A program made the translations under genes and the position numbers. A DNA stretch of 22,021 nucleotides from Perkinsus olseni (lineage: Eukaryota > Perkinsozoa > Perkinsida), in assembly GCA_013115125.1 (NCBI GenBank), contig JABANN010000550.1, forward strand, positions 1 through 22,021, in the 5' to 3' direction. Numbering within the stretch: the first letter of the stretch is position 1; each line of letters starts with the position of its first letter. Positions 1 through 9,233 of this stretch are shown here, one piece after another. Below the pieces are notes generated by a model that was not told the DNA's origin, searched no databases, and saw only the letters and a list, made by a program, of their open reading frames with translations.

Positions 1-486
1 GAACGACAATTGAGTTCGCTCCCGGGAGCGCTCCTGCAAAGTTTCAAGAGCGAGTCTATTGAACACAATTCCACACGAGAGTCTGAATTTATTGCCTTCG
101 CCCACCACACTGTAACCGCCTTCCGAAGGTGACCTTCGGAGCGAAAATTTCACTAACTGTGAATTCTGGTTAAGTTAAACCTTCCTTCAATATTTCTCGG
201 GTCTCGACATCACGAGCGCGCCTGGAAGGAGCAGACGAGGCCCTCGTCACGAGGGGCCTCAGAGGGCACTCTTCGCATTCGGCATCGATAGACGCAAGAG
301 TCGCTACAGTCCGGATTGCAAGCCTGGGCCAGGGGCCTCTTCAAAAATCTCTTCAAGGACGGATTATTGAGCTCCTTACTCACGGAAAACGCTTTCAAAA
401 TCCTCCTTTTGGAGCCCAAGGAAAAGTTCTCTGAACCACCGACTGCTCGAGCTTTAAGAGCCCTGGCTAGAGAAGCCCTTCACTAA
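1..486 (+). CDS. 3' part of an unknown spliced gene
   Basis: Two stretches look coding in the same frame. The first starts at the window edge and reads ERQLSSLPGALLQSF onward to about 111, where gtaacc can act as a donor after a complete codon. The second runs from about 310 to the TAA at 484-486 and ends ARALRALAREALH. It is preceded by an acceptor (ctacag at 304-309) that also leaves a complete codon, so the phases agree and the intron would be 112-309 (198 bp). An alternative donor at 129 (gtgacc) does not match in phase. The C-terminal part is basic and amphipathic (WARGLFKNLFKDGLLSSLL), which fits a helix. I do not recognise the family. The 5' part of the gene lies outside the window. 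The coding frame is fairly likely; the exact splice sites are not. Confidence 0.45.
112..309 (+). other. Probable intron with a perfect hairpin
   Basis: This intron of the first gene carries a near-perfect palindrome at 123-139, with arms ccgaaggt and accttcgg around one central base. It starts only 11 bases after the proposed donor, so in RNA it would fold next to the 5' splice site and would also hide the rival donor at 129. Seen directly as sequence; an effect on splicing is inference. Confidence 0.35.
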
Positions 487-836
487 GGAAGCTTTCCTGA
501 AAGAGCATCGTTCCTGCACGCTTGAATGCGTAAGAAGGTCGTAACCTGTTTCAAAAGCCCGCTCTCTCCATGAACTGTTCGTTCTCTGCTCCCGGTAGGC
601 CGCCGGCGCCCCTGTTACAGCCACCCTCATCAAGGACTCAGTTATGTTACCAAGCCGTCTCTCATGTCTTCACCGGTGCACGATCCCCCCGTGCCGTTCC
701 ATCTCGGTAGTTCCATCCAGTGGCCGTGTCCAGAGCTCATTTGATGATGATGATGAGGTGCGGTCCGGGGTGAACGCCGTCCGGTCGCTCGCTCCGATGC
801 CTTCCAGCGGCCGAGCTTCGCCATCAGGACACCCGT
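487..836. other. Gap with unresolved 5' exon of the next gene
   Basis: 487-643 shows no coding stretch and is probably 3' UTR plus promoter. 644-757 is open from an ATG at 644 and ends in a short acidic run (FDDDDE, from gat repeats at 742-754). A donor gtgcgg at 758 and an acceptor ending at 827 would join it in phase to the next exon (intron 758-827, 70 bp). This is one of several possible 5' ends for the following gene. Confidence 0.3.
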
Positions 837-1441
837 ATGCCCCATCTTGTCGTCTCCGAGATGCGATCGAAGCTCGAGGCCTGCTTGCGGACTAACGACC
901 TCAACAGAGCACAGGAGTTCATCGAAGAGGAGCGAAGGAAAATTCAAAAGTATTTCACGCGTTCACGAAGTTTTCACGTAAACTCGACGGCTGGCAGACC
1001 CTTCCCGGCAGAAGACTTGACGGCCGCCCTCTGTGCTTTAGTGGACATGAGTGGAGAGCCCGGCGATGCTGTCGCGAGGGTGCTTATGGAGCTCTTAGGT
1101 GAGTAGTGGAAGCTAATGGTGGTGATTGATGTGTCTTCAGCGGGGGACTTAGCGTTGATGTACGTGAAGTTGTCAGAGTCGGAGTTGCTCAGAGCTTTCC
1201 AAGCTTGCATTTCTCTTGACGACAGGTGGGGAGCTCATCAGTCGTCCGTTGTTACGTGTGGCCTCAGATCCGATGTCTCCTTCGTCAGCGTAATGATAGC
1301 GATGCAGGACCATGTATCAAGGAAGAAGTCAAAGTTCATGTCGAGCCACGGTGAGTGGTACGAGTTTCTTGCCCTCCTCCATATCGATACTGAGAAGAGG
1401 AGGCTGTGAGGTCACGAGGATACGAACCATCGGCGCCATGA
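837..1441 (+). CDS. Small helical protein, four-exon model
   Basis: Exons: up to 1098 (first ATG in frame at 837; an upstream exon from 644 is possible), 1141-1225, 1268-1350 and 1398-1441, ending in TGA at 1439-1441. Introns are 1099-1140 (42 bp, gtgagt...cag), 1226-1267 (42 bp, gtgggg...cag) and 1351-1397 (47 bp, gtgagt...aag); the phase agrees at each junction. The product is about 155 residues, mostly charged helix: EMRSKLEACLRTNDLNRAQEF near the start, then a leucine-rich stretch, then MYVKLSESELLRAFQACISL. It may be a short helical-repeat protein, but I do not recognise the family. The second intron is a multiple of three without a stop, so retaining it would add 14 residues. Only the 5' end is doubtful. 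Confidence 0.6.
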
Positions 1442-1560
1442 AGACTTATAATATTCATGTATAGCCGTGATGGCGCCGACTATCTCCGCTGGATCGTAGA
1501 AGGCCCGTCGGAAAGGGTATAGCCACTTGTAGTTTGTGACGAAAAATTAATCCAACATGC
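1442..1560. other. Short spacer
   Basis: This stretch separates two + strand genes. An ATG at 1470 opens only a nine-residue frame before a TAG, which overlaps a possible donor (gtagaa). No clear promoter element is seen. Confidence 0.2.
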
Positions 1561-1946
1561 ATGAGTTTGGCCACCATGCCACGTGATTCAAGGCGGCGCT
1601 CACTGATTCATCACGGCTTTAATAGTTCGGTCGCCCTTCTCTCGTCACGTGAAGTAGTGGCTTCAGTTCATTATTACAATATGATAATTCGACCGCCGTT
1701 CTCACGCCAAATAGTTGCATTTTTCCGTTATCACAACTGCTGTATGGCCCATCCCGCTGAAGTGTCCTCTCAGCCCTCGCCACCCTGGCCGCCTCATCAC
1801 TTCGCCGCGAGGAGCTCATTCGAGCGGAATTTCTCGTACCCATCGCAAAAGAGATCTTCAACCGTGGTGCGAAGGATGGCGGTGGGAAGAAGGACGGCCT
1901 GCGGGGACTCTGGACTAAAGCTGTTCCGGGGGTAGTACTGTTGTAA
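1561..1946 (+). CDS. Small basic helical protein, 3' exon clear, 5' part tentative
   Basis: The convincing part is 1774-1946, read in the frame that ends TAA at 1944-1946. It encodes a helical segment (LRREELIRAEFLVPIAKEIF) followed by a lysine- and glycine-rich linker and a hydrophobic end (GLWTKAVPGVVLL). The acceptor is cctctcag at 1766-1773. A candidate first exon from the ATG at 1561 (MSLATMPRDSRRRSL) ends at 1648 before gtgaag; the resulting 125 bp intron matches in phase. Other starts, such as 1557, cannot be excluded. The hydrophobic C-terminus could be a short membrane or lipid-binding tail. No family recognised. Confidence 0.38.
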
Positions 1947-2368
1947 TGAAGGGTCGTTCACCGATCTCTGGATTGATTACGATCTCGTGAAGCATAACGG
2001 CCGATACCGCTGCGATTCTCTCACTGTGGCTCGGAGGTCTCGATAGCATTTCGTAAGTTAATTTCTATATGAAAATTTTCTACTAATTTGATATGCTTTG
2101 TCTGTTCGATGATGTTTATAATATGGACAAGCATATAAGATTATGATATGGTCATCGTGTGGTATCTGTCTCCCTCTTCTCAAATAGGAAACATGAAATG
2201 AAGATTATTTATAAGATTGGGTATTATTAGACTCTCCCTCTTTTGGTGTCTCTCTGTACGTGGTGATCCGCGTGCATTTCCTGCGTTAATGGTATCGTTA
2301 TAATAGTATCATTATCGTATTAATGGTATGCTACTGGTATCGCACTGGAAGCTGTCTTTTCACGACAG
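1947..2368. other. AT-rich spacer or 5' intron of the next gene
   Basis: The section from about 2055 to 2340 is rich in A and T and holds no coding stretch. A good donor-like site (cgtaagtt) lies at 2051-2058, and a good acceptor with a pyrimidine run (tcttttcacgacag) ends at 2368. The stretch may therefore be a long first intron of the next gene (about 316 bp), with a 5' exon I could not define. Confidence 0.3.
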
Positions 2369-3490
2369 CCCTTCCCCGCACGCCGCATCGCTCGACGATC
2401 GATTGTCCTTCGCGCTCCTTCATTTGGTCGCGAGGGATCGGATATGGGTGCCTGTCTTCAGACGGCGCTCCTCTCCTTCTGTGACACCTATTCGACCGCC
2501 ATCCTCAAAACGGGCATGCTCTGCGACACCAATATCTTCTGGTTGCTTCTCGCTTACCTTCGGACGCGGACGCAGGAATATCGACCTGCCGAAATCGCTA
2601 GAGGCTTGCGCATTTGCCACCGCCACGGCTGTATCTCCCAAGACGTCGTTCGTGGTATAATCGATCGCGTGATCGATATCCTGCGTGACTTTACTGGTCG
2701 GGAGATCGTCACCTTCGTGGATGCTGTCACTCGCTTTGGCTGTACTGATGACTCCCGCCTGGCCTTCTCCAGAATAGCTCTGGACGTGGCCGTCGGCGAC
2801 ATCAACAGCCTGCGACCCTCTGATGTGGCAACTCTGTTGGTCGGCCTCTCGAGGTTCACAGGGAACCGACTCAAAACGCTTGACTGTGCGTGCGTGCAAA
2901 GATTCGTTGACAAGTTGGCAGACGCGGAGGTCGAGCCTGGGGAAGTGAGACCCTTCGAAATTGTAGAGCTGCCAAAGTGTCTCTTGCGAAATAGCATACT
3001 TCACGAGGGGCTTTTCCAGCGGTATTATGGGATAGCATGCGGGAGAATATCCGTTGAGGAAATGCAAGATACCAAGAAAGAGCTTCTGAGTGCGGCGCAG
3101 GTGGTCTCGATTTTTATTACCTACAGCAAGGCCGGTTTTTCCAATCGCCAATTGGCAGCAAAACTCGGTCAAGTGCTCGCTGAGACGGCCGTGGTGATGG
3201 AGTTCAGAGCAGCGCAGCTTCTTGCGGTTTACAGAGCAATCAATCGGCTGGCATCGGCGGAGCGAAGCGCGTTTTTTGCCGCTGTCTTGGACCAAATCAA
3301 CAGATGCGTCTATCAGTTAGTGGCACTGGGGGAGCTAGAGGTGTCAAAAAGCCTCGCCCTCTTGGAGGCAGGAGCGCTCAAGCTGGAGTGTGGCACGGTG
3401 CTTATCCAGCACACACTGAGCCAATCGAACGATGAAAAGATTCGGCATGAGGTAGAGAAATTAATTGAAGCTGCGGAGAGACCTCCATAG
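2369..3490 (+). CDS. Helical-repeat protein, organellar RNA-binding (HPR/OPR) type
   Basis: One long open frame ends TAG at 3488-3490. The first in-frame ATG is at 2444 (348 residues), but the frame stays open and basic upstream to an acceptor at 2368, so an N-terminal extension such as a mitochondrial targeting segment from an earlier exon is possible. The protein is almost all helix and repeats a pattern of about 37-45 residues: GREIVTFVDAVTRFG, PSDVATLLVGLSRF, AAQVVSIFITYSKAGF, AAQLLAVYRAINRL. This is the style of the heptatricopeptide and octotricopeptide proteins that bind organelle RNA in alveolates and algae. No RAP domain is visible at the C-terminus. The family assignment is inference from repeat style; that the gene is real is well supported by its length and composition. 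Confidence 0.75.
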   Translation, partial: PFPARRIARRSIVLRAPSFGREGSDMGACLQTALLSFCDTYSTAILKTGMLCDTNIFWLLLAYLRTRTQEYRPAEIARGLRICHRHGCISQDVVRGIIDRVIDILRDFTGREIVTFVDAVTRFGCTDDSRLAFSRIALDVAVGDINSLRPSDVATLLVGLSRFTGNRLKTLDCACVQRFVDKLADAEVEPGEVRPFEIVELPKCLLRNSILHEGLFQRYYGIACGRISVEEMQDTKKELLSAAQVVSIFITYSKAGFSNRQLAAKLGQVLAETAVVMEFRAAQLLAVYRAINRLASAERSAFFAAVLDQINRCVYQLVALGELEVSKSLALLEAGALKLECGTVLIQHTLSQSNDEKIRHEVEKLIEAAERPP

Positions 3491-3687
3491 CCCGAATGGT
3501 TGTGTTTCTGTGGCCACAGGGTGTTGAGCTAGTTTACTATCGGGTGTCGAGGAGGATGGGACGACAAGTACCCGACTCGGTGATGTCGGTAAGTGGATTG
3601 AGGTGGCAGCACGTCTCCGAGAAAGTATGCTCAAGAGATGGTGGATGAGATCATCTCGAGGGAAGTTGTGTTGCTGTTCTCTGACCC
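3491..3687. other. Intergenic spacer
   Basis: 197 bases separate the stop of the helical-repeat gene from the ATG of the Aat-like gene. There is no coding signal. It must hold the 3' end of one gene and the promoter of the next. Confidence 0.4.
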
Positions 3688-4795
3688 ATGGCGGCCACAG
3701 GGTTCCCTTCGGACTCGACCCAGGAACGGGAGCCGTCTGATGAGGAGTCAGACACGGCTGAGGAGATCCTCGGGATATCAGCCAGCGAGCTGACGGACCA
3801 GCGAATCGTGGTGAGGGGAGAGTTTGTGAAATGGAGCCACCGGGAATCGAACCTGGGTTATTGCGTGATTGTATTGAGTTTTATCCGTTGGACCACACTA
3901 CTCATTTTCGACTCAGGACTTCATCAGGAGCAGCATGTCCCGTAACTACTATGCTTCTCGAGAGTGGACGGATGAGTTCTATACTCTACAGGCGTATATG
4001 GGCTGCATCGCCGTGTCCTACCAGAATCGTCTTCTGATGCCAGAGATGCAGAAAAGGTAGGCTTTTCGGTTGCCCTTCTCCCGAACTTGCCAGGGGGATG
4101 CATGTAGGTACTGCATGCTGGACTTTTGCAAGTTACACATACCAAAGAAGATTCGTCGAGCCATTCGGCGGTTGGGCCCCGGGGAGCTGACCATCCGAAC
4201 GACACGGGACCCGAGTGGCGCTGCGATTGAACGAGTGATCAAGGGGATTGCCAGGGCGAATGGGAAGAACAATTGGCTCGGGACAAAGTAAGCTGCTTTC
4301 AGTACCGGGTTCGATCCCGGCACGTGTCATTAATGTCGCCATGTTCTTGAATCAAGGTACGTGACGATTCTGAAACGGATGAATCAGCGTGGACCAATCC
4401 CAGTTGGGGACTCGACGTTTGAAGTTGAGTGCGTCGAAGTCCTCGACTCCACAGGCAAGCTTCTCGCCGGAGAAGTGGGCTACACCATGGGAGCCGCCTA
4501 CACCTCCCTCTCCGGTTTCGTCAACCGGAGAGACCCGCAGTGCTGCCATCGGGCAGTCGGACTTCTACAAATGGTTGCTCTCGCGAAGGTCCTCGAGGAG
4601 AATGGATACGATTTCTGGAATCTTGGTCATCCCCCGTGCGGGGAGCAGATGCGGTACAAAATAGACCTCGGCGGAGACGTTCTGCCGAGAGGGGATTTCC
4701 TGCGGCGGTGGGACCGGGCTCGTGAGAAGCGACCGCAGAAGAGGCTCTCCTTGCAGGACCCTATATGTTTGCGCACTTTGTTACAAGTTTTTTAA
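3688..4795 (+). CDS. aat: Leucyl/phenylalanyl-tRNA-protein transferase-like (Aat) protein
   Basis: Exons 3688-3810, 3917-4056, 4108-4287 and 4357-4795 join in phase at every junction and give 293 residues; an in-frame TGA at 3682-3684 fixes the ATG. The N-terminus is acidic (EREPSDEESDTAEEI). Then come the Aat-family landmarks: NYYASREWTDEFY, KLHIPKKIRRAIRR, and the GNAT-like core with GKLLAGEVGYTMGAAYTSLSGF, then VGLLQMVALAKVLEENGYDFWNLG cut here to its pattern (helix followed by FWNLG), and finally YKIDLGGDVLPR before FLRRW. In bacteria Aat moves Leu or Phe from tRNA to the N-terminus of proteins that start with Lys or Arg, marking them for degradation; E. coli Aat has 234 residues. In eukaryotes Aat-like proteins are known but poorly studied, so the substrate here is inference. 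Introns are 106, 51 and 69 bp; the first and third hold tRNA-like sequence. Confidence 0.87.
3811..3916 (+). other. Aat intron 1, holding a tRNA-like sequence in antisense
   Basis: This is a 106 bp intron, gtgagg...cgactcag, that joins two complete codons (...RIV / DFIRSS...). Nearly all of its middle is the tRNA-like element listed separately at 3834-3903, with 23 bases before it and 13 after it. Confidence 0.75.
3834..3903 (-). repeat. tRNA-Arg-like sequence (degenerate) inside an intron
   Basis: Read on the - strand this is a 70-base tRNA-like unit. It starts GAGTAGTGTGGTCCAACGG, which contains a good pol III A box (TGGTCCAACGG). It then has a poorly paired middle, and finishes with a T arm and B box (GGTTCGATTCC) and GTGGCTC. 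The ends GAG and CTC pair and the acceptor stem is partly G-T paired. The A box, GGATAA and acceptor resemble tRNA-Arg. The anticodon arm does not pair, so this is probably a tRNA-derived fossil or SINE head and not a working tRNA gene. Confidence 0.6.
4057..4107 (+). other. Aat intron 2
   Basis: A 51 bp intron, gtaggc...catgtag, splitting an Arg codon (AG/G). It contains no tRNA-like part. The flanking residues MQKR and YCMLDF join without a gap. Confidence 0.75.
4288..4356 (+). repeat. Aat intron 3 with a tRNA T-arm in sense
   Basis: A 69 bp intron, gtaagc...atcaag, splitting a Lys codon (AA/G) between WLGTK and YVTILK. At 4304-4319 it contains ccgggttcgatcccgg, a perfect 5-bp stem around ttcgat. 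This looks like a tRNA T arm with a B box (GGTTCGATCCC), in the same direction as the gene. No A box or acceptor partner is visible, so only the 3' half of a tRNA-like unit is present. Confidence 0.65.
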
Positions 4796-5275
4796 CCCAA
4801 GTGTTTGCGTTTCATATCATTATGATGGTTTGCGTGGCCACCTTCGAGGCTCACTGAGAACACGTAGTAGTGTGTTTTTCGCATGCAGTCGTTGGCATAA
4901 CGAAACAGCTGCTGTACACCATACTCTGCGCATTTAACTCGTTATGAGAGTGAGATGGTGAATCAAGACTGTGACGCTCCGTTGTCACGGCGGTCGCCAA
5001 TGAATCGGTGAATCGGTGAATCGACTGGTCTGTCGATGCGGAACTATCCAGTTGAATCCCTCATCCTTCGAGTTGTGAGGAGAGGACTCGGCTCCAACTG
5101 TGCTTTCAAACACGGACATCGTCACCATCAAAGTGGTTCTAAGCATCAGCGAGCCAATGACCACGCTCCTGAAAGTCCAATCGGCACAGACAGTGCAGTA
5201 CTGCCCCCGTCACACACGACCCACCCTAGACTCGTCGAACTCGACTCGTCCCTCACTTCTGCTGTTACTATCGGA

Positions 5276-5779
5276 CTACGTGGCAACAGCAATGCACCGA
5301 ACGAGTAACTCCAATACCAAACACAACTCCGAGGGGCTGAGGGTGGGCAAAAAATACATCGCGTAGATCCGAGCATGCGCTACTCGATGATATAAACAGG
5401 ATGTTGGTAACATCATCAGCATGAGTAGCTCAACAGTGGGGAGCTGTACAACAGGTACCTCTATCTCTACATAAGCATCATTGACGGACGCTAGTTTCGC
5501 TGCTAGATTTGCACTTGTTAACAATTCATGAAGTTCGTCACGCAGGCATGAGCATCTTCTGAGGAGCGACGGAGCATATACCGAAGTCCGTAGGCCTGCT
5601 AGCTGACGACGGATGGTTTGGGGCCGGTTGAGCCACTGCACTTTTACGTACCGTTCGGTTGAAAAACTCGATACTGTAAAGGACAGAAAAGTGGCTACGA
5701 GATTATACAATAGAAAACAATGGGCACATGCTGAGCAGAGGTACAAAGTCATGATGGGGCATGCGACATGACACATCAA
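5276..5779 (-). CDS. Possible small membrane protein, weak
   Basis: An uninterrupted frame of 167 codons. The first 35 residues are hydrophobic and cysteine-rich, the middle is basic and helical (QTIRRQLAGLRTSV, LRDELHELLTSANLAAKL), and the end is hydrophobic again (PSELCLVLELLVRCIAVAT). I see no motif, no clear promoter, and no intron with matched phase. Its length is at the limit of what chance gives in a 22 kb window, so it is reported only as a candidate. Confidence 0.2.
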   Translation of the reverse strand: MMCHVACPIMTLYLCSACAHCFLLYNLVATFLSFTVSSFSTERYVKVQWLNRPQTIRRQLAGLRTSVYAPSLLRRCSCLRDELHELLTSANLAAKLASVNDAYVEIEVPVVQLPTVELLMLMMLPTSCLYHRVAHARIYAMYFLPTLSPSELCLVLELLVRCIAVAT

Positions 5780-5799
5780 TAATGATGTAGTAAAAACAA

Positions 5800-5865
5800 C
5801 CTACGCGAGGTTCGAACTCGGGACCTATCGCCGAAGACTAGCTCTATTGGCTTGAAAGGCGCTCT
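5800..5865 (-). repeat. Partial tRNA-like sequence with T arm and oligo-T
   Basis: On the - strand a T arm (CGAG, loop TTCGAAC, CTCG) with B box AGTTCGAACCTC is followed within a few bases by gttttta, which could end pol III transcription. The part upstream does not fold into a full cloverleaf. It lies outside any gene I can define. Confidence 0.45.
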
Positions 5866-6101
5866 CTTCGTCTTCGTCAGAGGACCATGCTCGAATCGGC
5901 TTCTTAGTTGGGGACTACGAAGCGGAGAAATTCACGAACCACGTCGAAAGGACGGGATGATGCCAAGTTGAAAAATTGACCAAAAATTCTCACTTTTTTC
6001 GGGTAAGCTTCCACAGCAACTTCAAGCTCGACCTCCGCGCAATGGTACTGTGACACCGATTTACACGGTGAGCCTGAATAAGGAATCATCAGTTTTCATG
6101 C

Positions 6102-9100
6102 TCATGATATACCATCACTTTGGCTCGCCGCATGACCAACACTGACAGGTGGGGTCTCTCCAAGGCGCTGAAAACCCGAGATTAGCAAGCTTCGACCTAA
6201 GATGCGTCCCACTTTGTGATTGCCGGTGGCATCTCGACGCAGCCGCCGAAGAGCTTCTTCTGCCTCTAGCATTTTAAGCCGGTACCGCTCCTTCTCCAAC
6301 TCTGCGTCCTGAGTCGAGTGAAAACGTAAGGAGTCCACTGAGTAAAATCGCATAACAGTGCTGAACGACCGGTCGTATCCAACTTGAGCTCGCCCAACGC
6401 GCAAAGTCCGCAGCGTTGCAACGACCGCTCTAAAAAATCGCGATCCGCCAGCAAAAAAAGCTGCAAATTAAAATGAAAAAATGCCGTGTTCTACAAGGAG
6501 TCTTCTTCCATTTTGATGTTGTTCGGGCGAAGACTCGCGTGGCATGCTCCTAAATCCCTCCCTGAATTCCAGCTACTACATCGAAGTGGTTCAGAAAAGT
6601 AGCCAACAAACTATAGATTACACATTCAGACTATGGCCCGAAAAAACCGATTTTTCTGCCGGGAAAATACGAAAATTTACGCGGATCCGGCGAGCGATTG
6701 CTATCATTATAAAACCAACGAACGTGTTGACAGACCTCTCCAAGCTCACCTCCAACAGCGAGGTATACATCTTGGCTTTGTCGCTCTCCTGTCCGCACTG
6801 CTGCTGAGCGAACTTGAGCTCTGATTTCAACTTGGCAGTTTGACTGCGCAACTCCGATACCTCAGTAGAGTACTGTTGTGCCTAGAGAGTTTCACCACTT
6901 CCGACGACAATCGCGCGTCGCAATTAAACGTACGGCGGAGTCCAGTTGCTCTACAAGCCAGGCGTCCGCGCTAGTTGGCGTCTTCTGTACACCACGGCGA
7001 GCCTCTTGTAGCTCAGCCATCAACTTGGACGACCGATGTGACTCATCCTGAAGACGACCGCTGCATGACCCGCTCCTGCCTGCATCCAATACCACATTTC
7101 CCGATATTCTCGTGCAACACTATTGGTTACCTATGTATACAGATATTGTTAGATTATCTAGCAGTGTGCTAATATTATATAGACTTACACAACTTATATC
7201 AAATTTATATATTATATTATGGAGATAAATATTATAATATAAACTACAGGTCCATACTTAATTTAACAATACCATTGTGATTTATATTATATAAAACGCA
7301 TTGGCAACACTTTCGACAAGCGCTCTCACAACCTAAGGGCTGCACTGCTGTACACTGACTTAGCCCGACTGTTCATGGCGAGTCCGAACGGCAGGGCCTC
7401 ACTTACTGCAAGCTGATTTCTCATACGATCTCGCTCTTCCTTGATGTGCGCTATCTCCTTCCGAAGACTTCTCTGATCAACTTCATGCATCGCATTCTGA
7501 ACGGCGCATCTTGCTATCTTGCATTTCCTCCACGCTGCCGACCGACCAGGTTCTCAATTTCTCGAAGGAGTTGCCCCTCTCTATCTGGCGAGACGTAGTC
7601 ACGGAATTTTTCTTTCATCTCCTCCCTGGCCTTGGAGGCCGCAGCATAGCGATTTTGCTCCAGTTGGAACTCCTAACAACTTGCAATCTTGCCCTCTCTC
7701 GCATTTCCTCAAACCTTATCACTTTCTGCAGATCAGCATATGCTTTCTCCAGCTTCGTGTATCCTATACACTGAATCAGAGGAGGCAGAATCTTGCAATC
7801 TTGCGTTTCCTCAACGTACCCTAGAGCAGGATGCAAGCTGTACTTGACGCTGTTGGACCCTGCGCGCTTCTCCCTGCCACTTCCGAACTTCTATTTTGAA
7901 CATGTCGACTACTCGCTGCGTTGCGACATGCTGAAATCAATACTAGATGCCACCCGTTTTCCGAACAGCTTCAAAAGGCGTTTGCCTTGGTTGATCGACC
8001 TTAGCGCCAGCGATGCTCATACATAGCGATGCACGATACCATTCAGAAATTTTTTCGGCGAAAGAGAATTAGCATTAGCGAGTGAAGACAACATGCCGTC
8101 ATTCGCCGGCATCATGCTGCTTCAGCGGCGGGCGTGGAAAAGAGAGCTGAGCCCTCTAGAGCTCGGGGGGGTAAAGATTGCATGAACAATCTGACGGTGA
8201 ACTTGTTTACGGCAACCAAACCTTTTCCGAAATTAGAATGTTGTGGAATACCGCAGCGGAACGAGACTATCACCTCACGCGAAAGATATTTGTCTCGAAA
8301 GGGATGGTACGGAAATTCCCTCCTTTTCGAGCGGCACTTACCTCCTCAGTCTTCTCTTTCAGCTTCTCATTCACCTCTTGCACTTTCTTCTCAAGGCCCG
8401 CGACCTGCACCGAATTTCGCGGCGAGTGACGCTGCTGAAGGCCTCACCTCATTCTGCATGGCCATAATAACGCTGATATGCTCCTTAGTGGACTTCTCCA
8501 TTGACGCCTGGATGTCTCTGTTGCTGCTGCCCAGAGCCTTCACCTTCCTGTCTGCCGCTTTCAACTGAATGAGCATGGAAAATGGGATAACAAAACAGCA
8601 ACCCCTCGCCACGGCTGTCATTCCTAAACTAGCTATAGTGCAATAGCGCGGACGAGCGCTACAGGTACGATCGTGTTATCAAGATATATCTGGTTTCGGC
8701 TTCTTGTACGTCCCCTTTCGTTCCATCTTGTCAGTCACTACTACTTGCCGCGCCTTGAGTCACGTATAAGGAGGTTACTATCCCTACATACTGTGCCGCT
8801 CATCAACGCCCGCTCAACTTGAGTGTGAGCCACGAGAGACGCGCAAACAAAGAGTTCATACTGATGTCTCCCTATCTGTTGCCGGACAACACTGACGTTC
8901 TGTGCACACCACGATACCATGATAGATCGAGATGAGAGATCACAAGAAAATTGTAAACAACGAGGGGGCTAGCATAGAGGATAATGTCACCGATGGCGAG
9001 ATGAGACTCATCGCGGCTAATGCCGGTCGGCCTGGCGGCCAAGACACGACCAATTTCCTTTTCAAATTGCAACGAGCGTTGGTACCACACCCCACCTGAT

Positions 9101-9177
9101 TCGACAGATCTTTCCTCGACGCTTGCAGTTGGTCCCGCTCCGATTCCAATTGCCTTATCCTCAGCTCCAGTGACTGC

Positions 9178-9233
<56 letters not shown>

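Larger units (their letters stand above)
4796..6101. other. Gap between convergent genes; no gene clearly supported
   Basis: This lies between the 3' ends of the Aat-like gene (+) and the coiled-coil gene (-). A short direct repeat (gaatcggt three times) sits at 5003-5025. On the - strand, 5276-5779 is open for 167 codons with hydrophobic ends (LYLCSACAHCFLLYNLVATF near the start); it could be a small membrane protein but has no recognisable motif. A second - strand frame, 5904-6089, starts 12 bases past the coiled-coil gene's stop and encodes 61 residues (EVELEVAVEAYPKKVRIFG). Both are weak and may be chance. A tRNA-like arm at 5800-5865 is listed separately. Confidence 0.35.

Noticed and set aside
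642-947. 101-codon open frame on the - strand
   Set aside because: It is the shadow of the + strand gene, whose exons 837-1098 and onward join in phase with good splice sites.
2420-3295. 291-codon open frame on the - strand
   Set aside because: It lies wholly opposite the helical-repeat gene; its composition shows no domain, while the + strand frame shows regular helical repeats.
3834-3903. Functional tRNA-Arg gene
   Set aside because: Both promoter boxes are good, but the anticodon arm does not pair and the acceptor stem is poor; called tRNA-like only.
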